Positions 43,320-56,825 are shown, counted from the first letter of the stretch. The stretch is DNA of 64,000 bases from Lysobacterales bacterium (GCA_017305135.1 JAFKNA010000016.1:1-64000), one strand, 5' to 3'. Numbers and translations are program-made. The notes: generated from the letters alone by a model not told the origin.

Positions 43320-43940
43320 ATGAGCCGCCGTCGCAGCAGCCCGGCGCAGGCGCACTCCGAGGAAGCGCGGCGCCGCATCGCGCTGGAGGCCGCACGGCTG
43401 ATGAGCGAGAGCGGCCTGCGCGACTATCGCCAGGCCAAGCTCAAGGCGGCGGCCCGGCTCGGCATCGCCGACGAATCCATCCTGCCACCCAACCAGGCCA
43501 TCGAGGATGCGCTGCGCGAGCACCAGCGGCTGTTCGGCAGCGGCCGCGAAGGCACCCTGCGCGCGCTGCGTGGCACGGCCGTCGAGGCGATGGAGTTCTT
43601 CGCCGGCCACGAGCCGCGCCTGGTGGGCGCGGTGCTGGAGGGAACCGCCGACGAGCACTCGGCGGTGTGCCTGCATCTTTACACCGACCAGCCCGAGGCG
43701 GTGCTGGACCTTCTCGGCCAGCACCGCATTCCCTACGAGGAACTCGACCGGCGCCTGCGCCTCGACCGCCGGCGCAGCGGCGACTACCCCGCCCTGCGCT
43801 TCCGCGCCGGCGAGGCGACGCTCGACGTCACCCTGCTGCCCTACGACCGGCTGCGCCAGGCGCCGCTCGACCGCGTGACCGAGAAACCCATGCGCCGCGC
43901 CGCGCTGGCTGCGGTGCGGGAACTCCTCGGCGGCGGCTAG
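43320..43940 (+). CDS. Conserved hypothetical protein, possible degenerate nucleotidyltransferase fold
   Basis: A 206-residue soluble protein starting 1 base after the mrcA stop. It opens with a basic, helical region (SEEARRRIALEAARLMSESGLRDYRQAKLKAAARLGI) and a conserved-looking PPNQAIEDALREHQRLF segment. An alpha/beta part follows (RLVGAVLEGTADEHSAVCLHLYTDQPEAVLDLLGQHRIPYE, then RFRAGEATLDVTLLPYDRLRQAP). The second part resembles a nucleotidyltransferase core in spacing, but the usual GS-x-R-G and D-x-D residues are not present, so activity is doubtful. I do not recognise a characterised family. Close coupling to mrcA suggests an envelope-related or co-regulated role. Confidence 0.8.
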   Translation: MSRRRSSPAQAHSEEARRRIALEAARLMSESGLRDYRQAKLKAAARLGIADESILPPNQAIEDALREHQRLFGSGREGTLRALRGTAVEAMEFFAGHEPRLVGAVLEGTADEHSAVCLHLYTDQPEAVLDLLGQHRIPYEELDRRLRLDRRRSGDYPALRFRAGEATLDVTLLPYDRLRQAPLDRVTEKPMRRAALAAVRELLGGG

Positions 43941-43952
43941 GCAGGCCGCCGC

Positions 43953-44936
43953 TCAGGCGCCCAGCCGGCGCTCCCAGGCCAGCGAGGTCGCCGCGATGGC
44001 ATCGAGGTCGTCGAGGCGTGGCGTCCAGCCGAGCACCTCGCGGATGCGCTGCGCCGAGGCCACGAGCGATGGCGGGTCGCCCGCGCGCCGCGGCTGCTCG
44101 ATCATCGGCACCGGCGCGCCATGCGCGCGCGCCACCGCCGCCAGGACCTCGCGCACCGAGTAGCCGTGCCCGTAGCCGACGTTGAACACTTCGCTCTGCC
44201 CGCCCGCTTCCAGATAGGCGAGGGCATCGAGGTGGGCGCGGGCGAGGTCGTCGACGTGGATGTAGTCGCGTACGCCGGTGCCGTCGGGGGTGTCGTAGTC
44301 GGTGCCGAACACCGCCACGTGCGGGCGCTTGCCGAGCGCCGCCTCGCAGGCGACCTTGACCAGCAGCGTCGCCTGCCGGGTCGACTGGCCGATGCGGCCG
44401 GCCGGGTCGCTGCCGGCGACGTTGAAGTAGCGGAGCGCCACGTGGCGCGGACCGCCCGCGGCGGCGAGGTCGCGCAGCATCCACTCGCTCATCAGCTTGG
44501 AGCTGCCGTAGGGATTGATCGGCGCGGTCGGCGTATCCTCCGCGGCGATGCCGCCCGGGGGGATGCCGTACACCGCGGCCGTGGACGAGAAGACGATGTG
44601 GCGCACCCCGGCGGCCGCGCACTCGGCGAGCAGATTGCGAGTCGCGCAGGTGTTGTTGCCATAGTAGCGCAGCGGATCGGCTACCGATTCGGGCACGATG
44701 GTGCGGGCGGCGAAGTGCAGCACGGTGTCGACGGCATGCTCGCGCAGCAGGCCGCCGACCAGCGCGCCGTCGCCGCAGTTGCCGACCACCAGCGCGGCAC
44801 CGACGACCGCCTCGGGGAAACCGGTGCTGAGATCGTCCAGCACGATCACGCGGCGGCCCGCGGCCACCAGTTGCAGCACCACGTGGCTGCCGATGTAGCC
44901 GGCGCCGCCGGTGACGAGGACGGAGGATTCAGCCAT
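43953..44936 (-). CDS. galE: UDP-glucose 4-epimerase
   Basis: A 327-residue extended SDR interconverting UDP-glucose and UDP-galactose. The NAD loop is VTGGAGYIGSHVVLQL. DDLSTG follows with the adenosine-binding Asp pair. The active site has FSSTAAVYG and the Tyr-Lys pair in NPYGSSKLMSEWML. GalE-type blocks RYFNVAGSDPAGRIGQ, DGTGVRDYIHVDDLA and VFNVGYGHGYSVREVL are present. It supplies galactose for surface glycans. About 125 bases separate it from the sugar-transferase gene on the same strand. Confidence 0.95.
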   Translation of the reverse strand: MAESSVLVTGGAGYIGSHVVLQLVAAGRRVIVLDDLSTGFPEAVVGAALVVGNCGDGALVGGLLREHAVDTVLHFAARTIVPESVADPLRYYGNNTCATRNLLAECAAAGVRHIVFSSTAAVYGIPPGGIAAEDTPTAPINPYGSSKLMSEWMLRDLAAAGGPRHVALRYFNVAGSDPAGRIGQSTRQATLLVKVACEAALGKRPHVAVFGTDYDTPDGTGVRDYIHVDDLARAHLDALAYLEAGGQSEVFNVGYGHGYSVREVLAAVARAHGAPVPMIEQPRRAGDPPSLVASAQRIREVLGWTPRLDDLDAIAATSLAWERRLGA

Positions 44937-45061
44937 TGCCGGGGGTGTCCCTGATGCGGCCGGGCCGCGATCTTCCGATGCTCGCAGCCGCCGCGCCGCC
45001 GACGCAAGCGCGATCGCGTCCGCGCCGCTGCGGACGTCGGCTGCGATTCACGTTGTTGCAC

Positions 45062-46465
45062 TCACCGCGCGCCGCGGCCGAACAGCACCACTTCGACCGT
45101 CTGCAGCAGGATCAGGAGATCGAGCAGCAGGCCGTGGTGCTTGACGTACCAGAGGTCGTACTCGAGCTTGCCGGCGGCCTCCTCGGCGGAGGCGCCGTAG
45201 GGAAAGCGGAGCTGCGCCCAGCCGGCGAGACCCGGCTTCACGCAATGGCGCAGCTCGTAATAGCGGATCTGCCGAGCGAGTCCGGCCACGAACTCGGGGC
45301 GCTCCGGCCGCGGCCCGACCAGGCTCATGTCGCCGCGCAGGATATTGGCCAGTTGCGGCAGCTCGTCGAGGCGCGCCTTGCGGATGATGTGGCCGACGCG
45401 GGTGACGCGGTCGTCGTGCTGGCTGGCCCAGCGAGCCACGCCGTCGCGCTCGGCGTCGGTGCGCATGCTGCGGAACTTGACCAGCATGAAGGGCGTCCCA
45501 CCCTGGCCGACGCGCTGCTGGCGGTACAGGATCGGCTGGCCCCGCCCCGATTCCAGCCGGATCGCGATCGCCACCAGCAGCATCAGCGGCCAGGCCAGCA
45601 GCAGCACGGCGCTCGCCGCGACCAGGTCGAAGGCGCGCTTGACGACGCGCCGCAGTGGCGAGACATGGAAGCCGTCCGAGTACACCAGCCACGACGGCTC
45701 CACCAGGTGCAGCTCGACGCGCCCGGACTCGCGCTCGAAGAAGGTGGCGAGCTCGGTCACCTCGACGCCGCCGAGCTTGCAGGCGAGGAGTTCGTCCATC
45801 GCCGGGCCACGGCGGCGATCGTCCACCCCGACCACGATCTCATCGATGCGGAGCTGCCGCAGCCAATCCAGCAGTGGTCCGGTCGCGGGCACCAGGAGAT
45901 CGGTGACCGGCACCGCCACGTCCTCGTGGGCGAGGGGCACGAAGCCGACCACGCGGAACCCGCGCCGATCTGCACGCCGGCGCAGCTGCTGCGGGATGGT
46001 GGCCGCGTGGCTGGCCGCGCCCCACACCAGCACGCGGCGACGCAGCGCGTCGCTGTCCACCAGGCGCAGGAACGCCCAATGCAGCAGGGCCACCCCGGCA
46101 AAGCCGAACAGCAGCGCGATGATGAACACGCTGCGTCCGATGTAAGCGGGTGGAAAGGCATACCAGATGATGATGAGCAGGATGCCACCAAGCACGAAGC
46201 CGGCCACCTGGCGCGTCATCTGTCCCGACCAGCGTTCTCGGAAATGCGTCTGGTACAGGCCGAGCGCGGCCATGCCGGCGATCAGGGCGGCCGCGAACAG
46301 CGCGGCGCGCGGCCATATGTCGCTGGCGAAATAGTTGAAGCTCGCGGCATCGCGGAGGTAGCGCAGGTGCGCGGCGATGTCCACCGAGGCGATCAGCAGG
46401 AGACCATGCAGGAGGATCAGCAATGCCAGCCAACGGCTGTTGTGTTGACGCAGGAACCGCAGCAT
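45062..46465 (-). CDS. EpsB/WbaP-type undecaprenyl-phosphate sugar-phosphotransferase
   Basis: A 467-residue polyisoprenyl-phosphate sugar-1-phosphate transferase that starts surface-polysaccharide synthesis. Four to five N-terminal membrane spans (about 12-130), a CoA-binding-like Rossmann region (VLVWGAASHAATIPQQL) and one further span (AFDLVAASAVLLLAWPLMLLV) precede the catalytic domain. That domain has ILYRQQRVGQGGTPFMLVKFRSMR, RLDELPQ-type ARLDELPQLANILRGDMSLVGPRPERPEF and PGLAGWAQLRFPYGASAEEA. The sequence fits the subgroup (TIGR03013) found with PEP-CTERM/exosortase-type exopolysaccharide loci. The start at 46465 (MLRFLRQHN) is chosen by the first span. No other glycosyltransferase is nearby except galE. 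Confidence 0.9.
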   Translation of the reverse strand: MLRFLRQHNSRWLALLILLHGLLLIASVDIAAHLRYLRDAASFNYFASDIWPRAALFAAALIAGMAALGLYQTHFRERWSGQMTRQVAGFVLGGILLIIIWYAFPPAYIGRSVFIIALLFGFAGVALLHWAFLRLVDSDALRRRVLVWGAASHAATIPQQLRRRADRRGFRVVGFVPLAHEDVAVPVTDLLVPATGPLLDWLRQLRIDEIVVGVDDRRRGPAMDELLACKLGGVEVTELATFFERESGRVELHLVEPSWLVYSDGFHVSPLRRVVKRAFDLVAASAVLLLAWPLMLLVAIAIRLESGRGQPILYRQQRVGQGGTPFMLVKFRSMRTDAERDGVARWASQHDDRVTRVGHIIRKARLDELPQLANILRGDMSLVGPRPERPEFVAGLARQIRYYELRHCVKPGLAGWAQLRFPYGASAEEAAGKLEYDLWYVKHHGLLLDLLILLQTVEVVLFGRGAR

Positions 46466-46613
46466 GCGCGCCTCTCGGACTTGTGGAGGACTGCGCACTG
46501 TGTGCAATCTTCCCGTGGCGGGCCCGGTGGCTGCCCGCTTGCGCGCGGCGAATGACACGTCGCGTGACCGCCACGCCCTGTCGGCGCGGCGGTCCGTGAT
46601 GTTCGCAGCGTCG

Positions 46614-46650
46614 CGCCGCAGGCGGCAAGCGGCAGCGCCTGCGGCGTTTT
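46614..46650 (+). promoter_or_regulatory. Terminator-like hairpin in the glmS leader
   Basis: CGCCGCAGGCG (46614-46624) and CGCCTGCGGCG (46636-46646) form a perfect 11-bp stem with an 11-base loop, followed directly by TTTT. It lies 27 bases before the glmS ATG on the coding strand. It could act as an attenuator or mRNA-stability element; it cannot serve the opposite strand, where no T tract follows. This is not the glmS ribozyme. Confidence 0.55.
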
Positions 46651-46677
46651 CCCATCCTTCAGCAAAGGACACCTGAC

Positions 46678-48513
<1,836 letters not shown>

Positions 48514-48517
48514 GCGC

Positions 48518-49096
48518 GTGCGCGTCTGCGTCTACTGTGCCTCCAGCCAGGCCTGCGCCCCGGTTCACCACCAGGCGGCGCGCGAGCTCGGCCGCACCCT
48601 GGCGATGGCCGGCTGCACGACGGTGTACGGCGGCGGCGCCAGCGGCCTCATGGGCGCGCTGGCCGACGGCGCGCTGGCCGCCGGCGGCAAGGTGGTCGGC
48701 GTCATCCCGCGCTTCATGGTCGAGGTGGAATGGCAGCACCCGGGCGTCGGCGACATGCAGGTGGTCGAGGACATGCGCGAGCGCAAGCTGCGCCTCCTCG
48801 CCGGCGCCGATGCGGTGGTGGCCCTGCCCGGCGGCACCGGCACGCTGGAGGAGTTGTTCGAGGCGATCACCCTGAAGCGCCTCGCGCTGTACCTCAACCC
48901 GATCGTGCTGCTCAGCGTTGAAGGCTTCTACGCGCCGCTGGAGCGTTTCCTCGAAAGCCTCGTCGAGCAGCGCTTCATCAACCCCGAACACCGCGGGCTG
49001 TGGAGCTCGGTGGAACGGGTCGAGGACGTGCTGCCGGCGATCCGCGATGCGCCGCGCTGGAGCCCGGACGCGCGCGACTACGCGGCCGTGCGGTGA
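48518..49096 (+). CDS. LOG-family protein (TIGR00730, nucleoside-monophosphate phosphoribohydrolase type)
   Basis: A 192-residue Rossmann-fold protein with both LOG signatures: YGGGASGLMGALADGALAAGGKVVGVIP and PGGTGTLEELFEAIT. Such proteins hydrolyse AMP or cytokinin ribotides to ribose-5-P and base; older annotations as lysine decarboxylase are wrong. The GTG at 48518 starts 4 bases after the glmS stop, so it is probably co-transcribed. Confidence 0.92.
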   Translation: MRVCVYCASSQACAPVHHQAARELGRTLAMAGCTTVYGGGASGLMGALADGALAAGGKVVGVIPRFMVEVEWQHPGVGDMQVVEDMRERKLRLLAGADAVVALPGGTGTLEELFEAITLKRLALYLNPIVLLSVEGFYAPLERFLESLVEQRFINPEHRGLWSSVERVEDVLPAIRDAPRWSPDARDYAAVR

Positions 49097-49137
49097 GGGC
49101 CCCCAAACGGTAGCGGCTGCGGCTGACTACGAACTCG

Positions 49138-49548
49138 TCAGTCGAACTGATCCATGGCGCGGTCTTCCTCGCCGCCGAACTCCGCGTCGCGATCCCGCTC
49201 GCTCTCCGCGCCCGATGCCTCGCCGTTGCCGCCGAAGGCGCCCTCGCTGGCGGCCTTCTGCCGCTCCCAGCGGGTCTGGATCGGGTTGGCGGATTCGGCC
49301 GCGTCCAGATCCTGCAGGAGCTCCTGCTTGTGCGCCTCGGGCAGTTCGGCCCAGTGGCAGTCGGCGAGGGCGCCGGCCATGGAATAGAGGAGGTTCAGCG
49401 TCGGCCGGAAGCCGGCCCGCTTGACCTTGAGGTAGACCTCGACCGGGCCGATGCGGGCGAGGTCCTCGGTGCTGCGCACGCCCACCTGGCGCAGCCAGGC
49501 GGCCGACTTCGGCCCCACGTTGCGGATCTTGACGTCGCGGCTGCTCAT
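49138..49548 (-). CDS. TfoX C-terminal-like helix-hairpin-helix protein
   Basis: A 136-residue protein with the TfoX_C module at residues 3-85: KIRNVGPKSAAWLRQVGVRSTEDLARIGPVEVYLKVKRAGF and then SMAGALADCHWAELPEAHKQELL. It lacks the N-terminal TfoX domain of the competence regulator. A Glu/Asp/Gly-rich tail follows. The module may bind DNA or protein; role unknown. The ATG at 49548 overlaps the msrC stop (ATGA). Confidence 0.88.
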   Translation of the reverse strand: MSSRDVKIRNVGPKSAAWLRQVGVRSTEDLARIGPVEVYLKVKRAGFRPTLNLLYSMAGALADCHWAELPEAHKQELLQDLDAAESANPIQTRWERQKAASEGAFGGNGEASGAESERDRDAEFGGEEDRAMDQFD

Positions 49549-50051
49549 GCCGCTTCCTCGTGCGCCGGCGCCAGGGCCTCCATGAATACCGCGCACAGGC
49601 GCTCCATGCCGGCGCGGTCCGCCTCGTCGAAGCGCGCGAGCTCGGGACTATCGACATCCCAGACGCCGAACAGGGATTCTCCGGCGAACAGCGGCACGAC
49701 GATCTCCGAGCGCGAGGCGCTGTCGCAGGCGATGTGGCCGTCGAAGGCATTGACGTCGGGCACCACCTGCGTCTGCCGGGTCACGGCGGCGGTGCCGCAG
49801 ACGCCCTTGCCGAGCGGGATGCGCACGCAGGCCGGGCGGCCCTGGAACGGGCCGACCACCAGTTCGCGGCCGTCGTAGAGATAGAAGCCGCACCAGTTGA
49901 GCGCCGGCAGCGCGTGCCAGACCAGTGCCGCGAAATTTGCCGCGTTGGCGATCATGTTGCGCTCGCCGCCGAGCAGCCCACGCGCCTGCTCGGCCAGTTC
50001 CGCGTACAGCCTGGGCTTGTCGCTGGTGTCGATCGGGGCGGAATTGAACAT
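49545..50051 (-). CDS. msrC: GAF-domain free methionine-R-sulfoxide reductase
   Basis: A 168-residue stand-alone GAF protein of the fRMsr type. WCGFYLYDGRELVVGPFQGRPACVRIPLGKGVCGTAA and HIACDSASRSEIVVPLF hold the three conserved Cys of the family, including the catalytic pair. It reduces free L-methionine-R-sulfoxide with thioredoxin. The start at 50051 (MFNSAPIDTSDK) is preferred; upstream ATGs in the frame give no family sequence. Forms a pair with the TfoX-C-like gene. Confidence 0.92.
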   Translation of the reverse strand: MFNSAPIDTSDKPRLYAELAEQARGLLGGERNMIANAANFAALVWHALPALNWCGFYLYDGRELVVGPFQGRPACVRIPLGKGVCGTAAVTRQTQVVPDVNAFDGHIACDSASRSEIVVPLFAGESLFGVWDVDSPELARFDEADRAGMERLCAVFMEALAPAHEEAA

Positions 50052-50205
50052 GGCGGTGCTCCGGCGGATGGAGCATCCGATTGTACGACGCATGCGCGAA
50101 CGGGGGCCTGCACGCACTTCCGCAGGGCCGATCCGGGCCGGGCGGTGCCCTGCCGGTCGCATGGCGACGGCTGCCGCCGTTGGCCTCGCGTTGCCTGCGC
50201 GCTGC

Positions 50206-50211
50206 TAGACT
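50206..50211 (+). promoter_or_regulatory. Likely -10 element before a small hypothetical gene
   Basis: TAGACT in the context gcTAGACTcgcc lies 27 bases upstream of the ATG at 50239. No -35 with normal spacing is evident. Confidence 0.35.
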
Positions 50212-50238
50212 CGCCGCAGGCAACTCGGGGAAGACGGC

Positions 50239-50589
50239 ATGGCGACCGCTCAACGCTTCACCTTCTCGATCGACGATCTCGTCAAGGCACGCGGCGAGTC
50301 GGACGAACTGTCCTTCCAGGGCGGCTCGCCGGAAAGCTTCGCGGCGCTGCTCCAGGAAGCCCTGCGCGAACCCGCCCTGTGGCGGCGCTGGCGTGCCATG
50401 CAACCCGATCCCGACGAGGTCGACCCGGCGCTTGGCGTCAACGACCCGACAGCCATCGTGACCGCGCACCAGACCGATGTGCATGTCACCTGCGAGGTGA
50501 TCAGCTCGCTGCCGCACGCCATCATCCAGCACCGCCTGACGCTGCTGATCGGCCGCCACTGGAAGCTGCGCAACGTCAGCAGCGTGTAA
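50239..50589 (+). CDS. Small conserved-looking hypothetical protein
   Basis: A 116-residue soluble protein without signal or membrane span. It begins MATAQRFTFSIDDLVKARGES and contains SPESFAALLQEALREPALWRRWRAMQPDPDEVDPALG, then a beta-rich end (AIVTAHQTDVHVTCEVISSLPHAIIQHRLTLLIGRHWKLRNV). GGGGAAG precedes the ATG, and a -10-like sequence lies upstream. Not recognised as any known family; no function is proposed. It converges on the tricorn-like protease gene with 6 bases between the stops. Confidence 0.75.
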   Translation: MATAQRFTFSIDDLVKARGESDELSFQGGSPESFAALLQEALREPALWRRWRAMQPDPDEVDPALGVNDPTAIVTAHQTDVHVTCEVISSLPHAIIQHRLTLLIGRHWKLRNVSSV

Positions 50590-50595
50590 GGCGAC

Positions 50596-53925
<3,330 letters not shown>

Positions 53926-54150
53926 GGCAGGCTCCGGCGCAGTCGACGGGAATGTGCTTTTCGCGCCGCAGCCACGCCGGGGCGACGGCCAGAAGTCATG
54001 CCCTGCCGCGATGTTTCAGATGCGCTTCAGCTTGCCGGCCGTCACCGGCGCTTGAGCGTGCGGCACATCAAGGGTTCAAGCGGCAAGGTTGCGCTTGTGC
54101 TTTCCCCGCCCGCATGGCCCAATTCGCGCCCACCACAGGGGGAACAGGCA

Positions 54151-54534
54151 ATGAAGAGAGCATCGATGGCGATCGCGTTCGCGCTCGCACTGGCAATGGC
54201 GCCGCAGGCCTTCGCGCACGATTTCGAGCAGGGCGACTGGGTGCTGGCACGCTGGCAGGGGGCGGGGTTCTGGTTCCCCGGCGTAGTGAAGAGCGTCCGC
54301 GGCGACATGATCACGGTGAGCTATGACGATGGCATGTCTGATACCCGCCCGCTCCGCGAGGTGAAGCCGTACGACTGGCGCGTGGGCACGCGGGTCGAGT
54401 GCCAGTGGCAGTCGGGGAACGACTGGTATCCGGGGCGCATCACCGCCGCGGACAAGGACGGCGAGTCGCTCGCCATCCAGTACGACGACGGCGATCGCGA
54501 GCGCACGCGCACGGGGAAGTGCCGCTCGCGCTGA
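54151..54534 (+). CDS. Secreted protein with two Tudor/Agenet-like domains
   Basis: A 127-residue exported protein. The signal peptide MKRASMAIAFALALAMAPQAFAH is followed by two similar modules: DWVLARWQGAGFWFPGVVKSVRGDMITVSYDDGMSDTRPLREV and TRVECQWQSGNDWYPGRITAADKDGESLAIQYDDGDRERTRTGKC. Each has the V-A/Q-W----WYPG-I------V-YDDGD pattern of Tudor/Agenet small barrels, which in eukaryotes read modified proteins. The ATG at 54151 has GGGGGA upstream. It is divergent from the tricorn-like gene. The ligand in the periplasm is unknown. Confidence 0.85.
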   Translation: MKRASMAIAFALALAMAPQAFAHDFEQGDWVLARWQGAGFWFPGVVKSVRGDMITVSYDDGMSDTRPLREVKPYDWRVGTRVECQWQSGNDWYPGRITAADKDGESLAIQYDDGDRERTRTGKCRSR

Positions 54535-54603
54535 CCCGCGCAATGTGGGCCGGAGGCGTCATTCCGGCCCCTGCAGCCACTGCCGGCCGCACCGGCGGTG
54601 GCT

Positions 54604-55992
54604 TCAATAGGCGAACTCGCGGAACACCCGGTCGATGTCGCCCTGCCAGGGCCCATGGAAGAGCTCCAGCTTGCGCTCGGCCGGGGTCTGGCCGCTCTCC
54701 ACGATGTCGAGCAGTGCGTCGAGGAAGATGCGCTCGTCGAGCCCGGCCGGGGTGAGGCGGGCGCGGCGGCGCAGGCCCTCGGCGGCGATCATCAGCGCCT
54801 GCTCGGCGAGTTCGCGCACCGTGCCGCCGCGGAACGGCAGCTTCAGCGCCTGCCGCGGCACGCCGTCGCGGAGCGCGTGGCGCTCCTCGCGGGTGAAATC
54901 GCGCACCAGGTCCCAGGCGGCATCGAGCGCCGCATCGTCGTAGAGCAGGCCAACCCAGAGCGCGGGAAGCGCGCACAGGCGATTCCAGGGGCCACCGTCG
55001 GCGCCGCGCATCTCCAGGTACTTCTTGAGGCGCACCTCGGGGAAGGCGGTGGTCATGTGGTCGGCCCAGTCGCGCAGGGTCGGGCGCGCCCCGGGCAACT
55101 CGTCCAGCTCGCCGGCGAGGAAACGGCGGAACGAACGGCCGGCGAGGTCGATGTACTCGCCATCGCGATGCGTGAAATACATCGGCACGTCGAGCAGGTA
55201 ATCGACATAGCGCTCGTAGCCGAAGCCGTCCTCGAAGACGAAATCGAGCATGCCGGTGCGGCCGGCATCGGTGTCGGTCCAGATCTGCGAGCGGTAGCTG
55301 AGATATCCGTTCGGCTTCCCTTCGGTGAAGGGCGAATCGGCGAACAGGGCGGTGGCGACCGGCTGCAGCGCCAGCGCCACGCGGAACTTCTTCACCATGT
55401 CCGCTTCGCTGGCGAAGTCGAGGTTCACCTGCACCGTGCAGGTGCGGGTCATCATGTCGAGGCCGAGCGAACCGACCTTCGGCATGTAGTCGCGCATGAT
55501 GCGGTAGCGGTCCTTGGGCATCCACGGCATGTCCTGGCGCCGCCACTTGGGCTGGAAGCCCATGCCGAGGAAGCCGAGGCCCAGCTCGTCGGCAACCGTC
55601 TTCACCTCGCGCAGGTGCTGGCTGACCTCGGCGCAGGTCTCGTGGATGGTTTCCAGCGGCGCGCCGGAGAGTTCGAGCTGGCCGGCCGGTTCCAGCGTCA
55701 CCGAACCCAGGCCACGTGCCAGGGCGATCAGGCGGCCGTGTTCCTCCACGCGCTCCCAGCCGAAGCGCGTCATGCCCTCCAGCAGCGCGCGGATGCCGCG
55801 CTCGCCGCCCCATTCCGGCGGGCGCAGGGCCTCGTCGGGGCTGTGCGCGGCAGCGGGCAGGCGGAAGCCGAACTTCTCGTGCTCGGTGCCGATGCGCCAG
55901 TCCAGCGGCGGTTTTTCGCCGGCCGCGACGTAGTCGACCAGTTCGGCGCGGCCGGCAATGGGTGTTTCCTCGACGACGGATGGTCCGGACAC
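54604..55992 (-). CDS. gshA: Glutamate-cysteine ligase (plant/proteobacterial type)
   Basis: About 462 residues of the GCS2 family, making gamma-glutamylcysteine for glutathione. Blocks include RIGTEHEKFGF, LARGLGSVTLEPAGQLELSGAPLETIH, GMGFQPKWRRQDMPWMPKDRYRIMRDYMPKVG, MTRTCTVQVNLDFASEADMV, DSPFTEGKPNGYLSYRSQIWTDTD and TAFPEVRLKKYLEMRGADGG. GTG at 55992 with GAGG seven bases upstream is preferred to the upstream ATG at 56019. Glutathione supply also fits the glyoxalase-family gene in the window. Confidence 0.94.
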   Translation of the reverse strand: MSGPSVVEETPIAGRAELVDYVAAGEKPPLDWRIGTEHEKFGFRLPAAAHSPDEALRPPEWGGERGIRALLEGMTRFGWERVEEHGRLIALARGLGSVTLEPAGQLELSGAPLETIHETCAEVSQHLREVKTVADELGLGFLGMGFQPKWRRQDMPWMPKDRYRIMRDYMPKVGSLGLDMMTRTCTVQVNLDFASEADMVKKFRVALALQPVATALFADSPFTEGKPNGYLSYRSQIWTDTDAGRTGMLDFVFEDGFGYERYVDYLLDVPMYFTHRDGEYIDLAGRSFRRFLAGELDELPGARPTLRDWADHMTTAFPEVRLKKYLEMRGADGGPWNRLCALPALWVGLLYDDAALDAAWDLVRDFTREERHALRDGVPRQALKLPFRGGTVRELAEQALMIAAEGLRRRARLTPAGLDERIFLDALLDIVESGQTPAERKLELFHGPWQGDIDRVFREFAY

Positions 55993-56068
55993 GGCTGAGC
56001 CTCGATGGAGTCCGTGCACTATGGGGTCGACCGGGCGCCCTGCAAAGGGCCGTACACCAGCCCGCAGG

Positions 56069-56692
56069 TCAGGCGCCGGCAGGATCCGCGCCGGCAGGGG
56101 CCAGCCAGGTCGAGAGGACCGCGCGCGCTTCCTCGACGCCGGACTTCATCGCCGAGGAGAACAGCTGCGCGGAAGCCTCGGCCTGGTTGGCGGCAAGTTC
56201 CTTGCGCACCGCCGCCAGCACGCGCGCGGCCTCGCTCCGCGACAGCTTGTCGGCCTTGGTGAGCAGGCAATGGCAGCGCCGTCCGCTGGCCGCGCCGAAG
56301 GCCAGCATGTCGCGATCGAAGTCGCGCAGCGGATGGCGCACGTCCATCACCAGCACCAGGCCCATCAGCGAGCCGCGCGTGCGGAGATACCGGTCCAGCA
56401 CGCCGCGCCAGTGCTCGCGCAGCGCCTCGGGCACCTTGGCGTAGCCGTAGCCCGGCAGGTCGATCAGGCGGCGCGCGGCGTCGATCACGAACACGTTGAG
56501 CTGCTGCGTGCGACCGGGCGTGCGCGAGGTGCGCGCCAGACCCTGGCGGTCGCAGATGGCATTGATCGCGCTGGACTTGCCGGCATTCGAGCGGCCGGCG
56601 AAGGCCACCTCGGCGCCGCTGTCGGCGGGGAGCTGGTCGAGGCGGTGGGCGCTGGTCAGGAAGGCCGCCTGGCGGAAGGGATTGGTCGTCAT
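56069..56692 (-). CDS. yihA: Ribosome-biogenesis GTPase YihA/YsxC
   Basis: A 207-residue TrmE-Era-type GTPase for large-subunit assembly. G1 is AGRSNAGKSSAINA. G2 is near TSRTPGRTQQLN, G3 DLPGYGYAKVPE, G4 LLTKADKLS and G5 FSSAMKSG. Start at 56692 (MTTNPFRQAAFL) by homology; the frame is open far upstream without similarity. Divergent from the cytochrome c4 gene, as is common in Pseudomonas and Xanthomonas. Confidence 0.95.
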   Translation of the reverse strand: MTTNPFRQAAFLTSAHRLDQLPADSGAEVAFAGRSNAGKSSAINAICDRQGLARTSRTPGRTQQLNVFVIDAARRLIDLPGYGYAKVPEALREHWRGVLDRYLRTRGSLMGLVLVMDVRHPLRDFDRDMLAFGAASGRRCHCLLTKADKLSRSEAARVLAAVRKELAANQAEASAQLFSSAMKSGVEEARAVLSTWLAPAGADPAGA

Positions 56693-56825
56693 GAGCCTTG
56701 TCGGATGAAGCGCGTCGGTTTGACCGCCTTCTGGCGCGCAGGGATAATTCCGCGATTGCACGCCGCGCGCGGTGGGGCGCCGCTGCAAATCCTTAGACAA
56801 CCCCCGGGCCTGCGGAGTCAAGTGT

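Noticed and set aside
43953..46465. Interpreting galE and the sugar transferase as part of a full exopolysaccharide locus
   Set aside because: Flanking genes are mrcA, a small unknown gene and glmS; no glycosyltransferase, flippase or polymerase is present in the window.
46466..46677. glmS ribozyme considered in the glmS leader
   Set aside because: The spacer has only a simple hairpin; the ribozyme core is not recognisable, and it is a feature of Gram-positive and related phyla.
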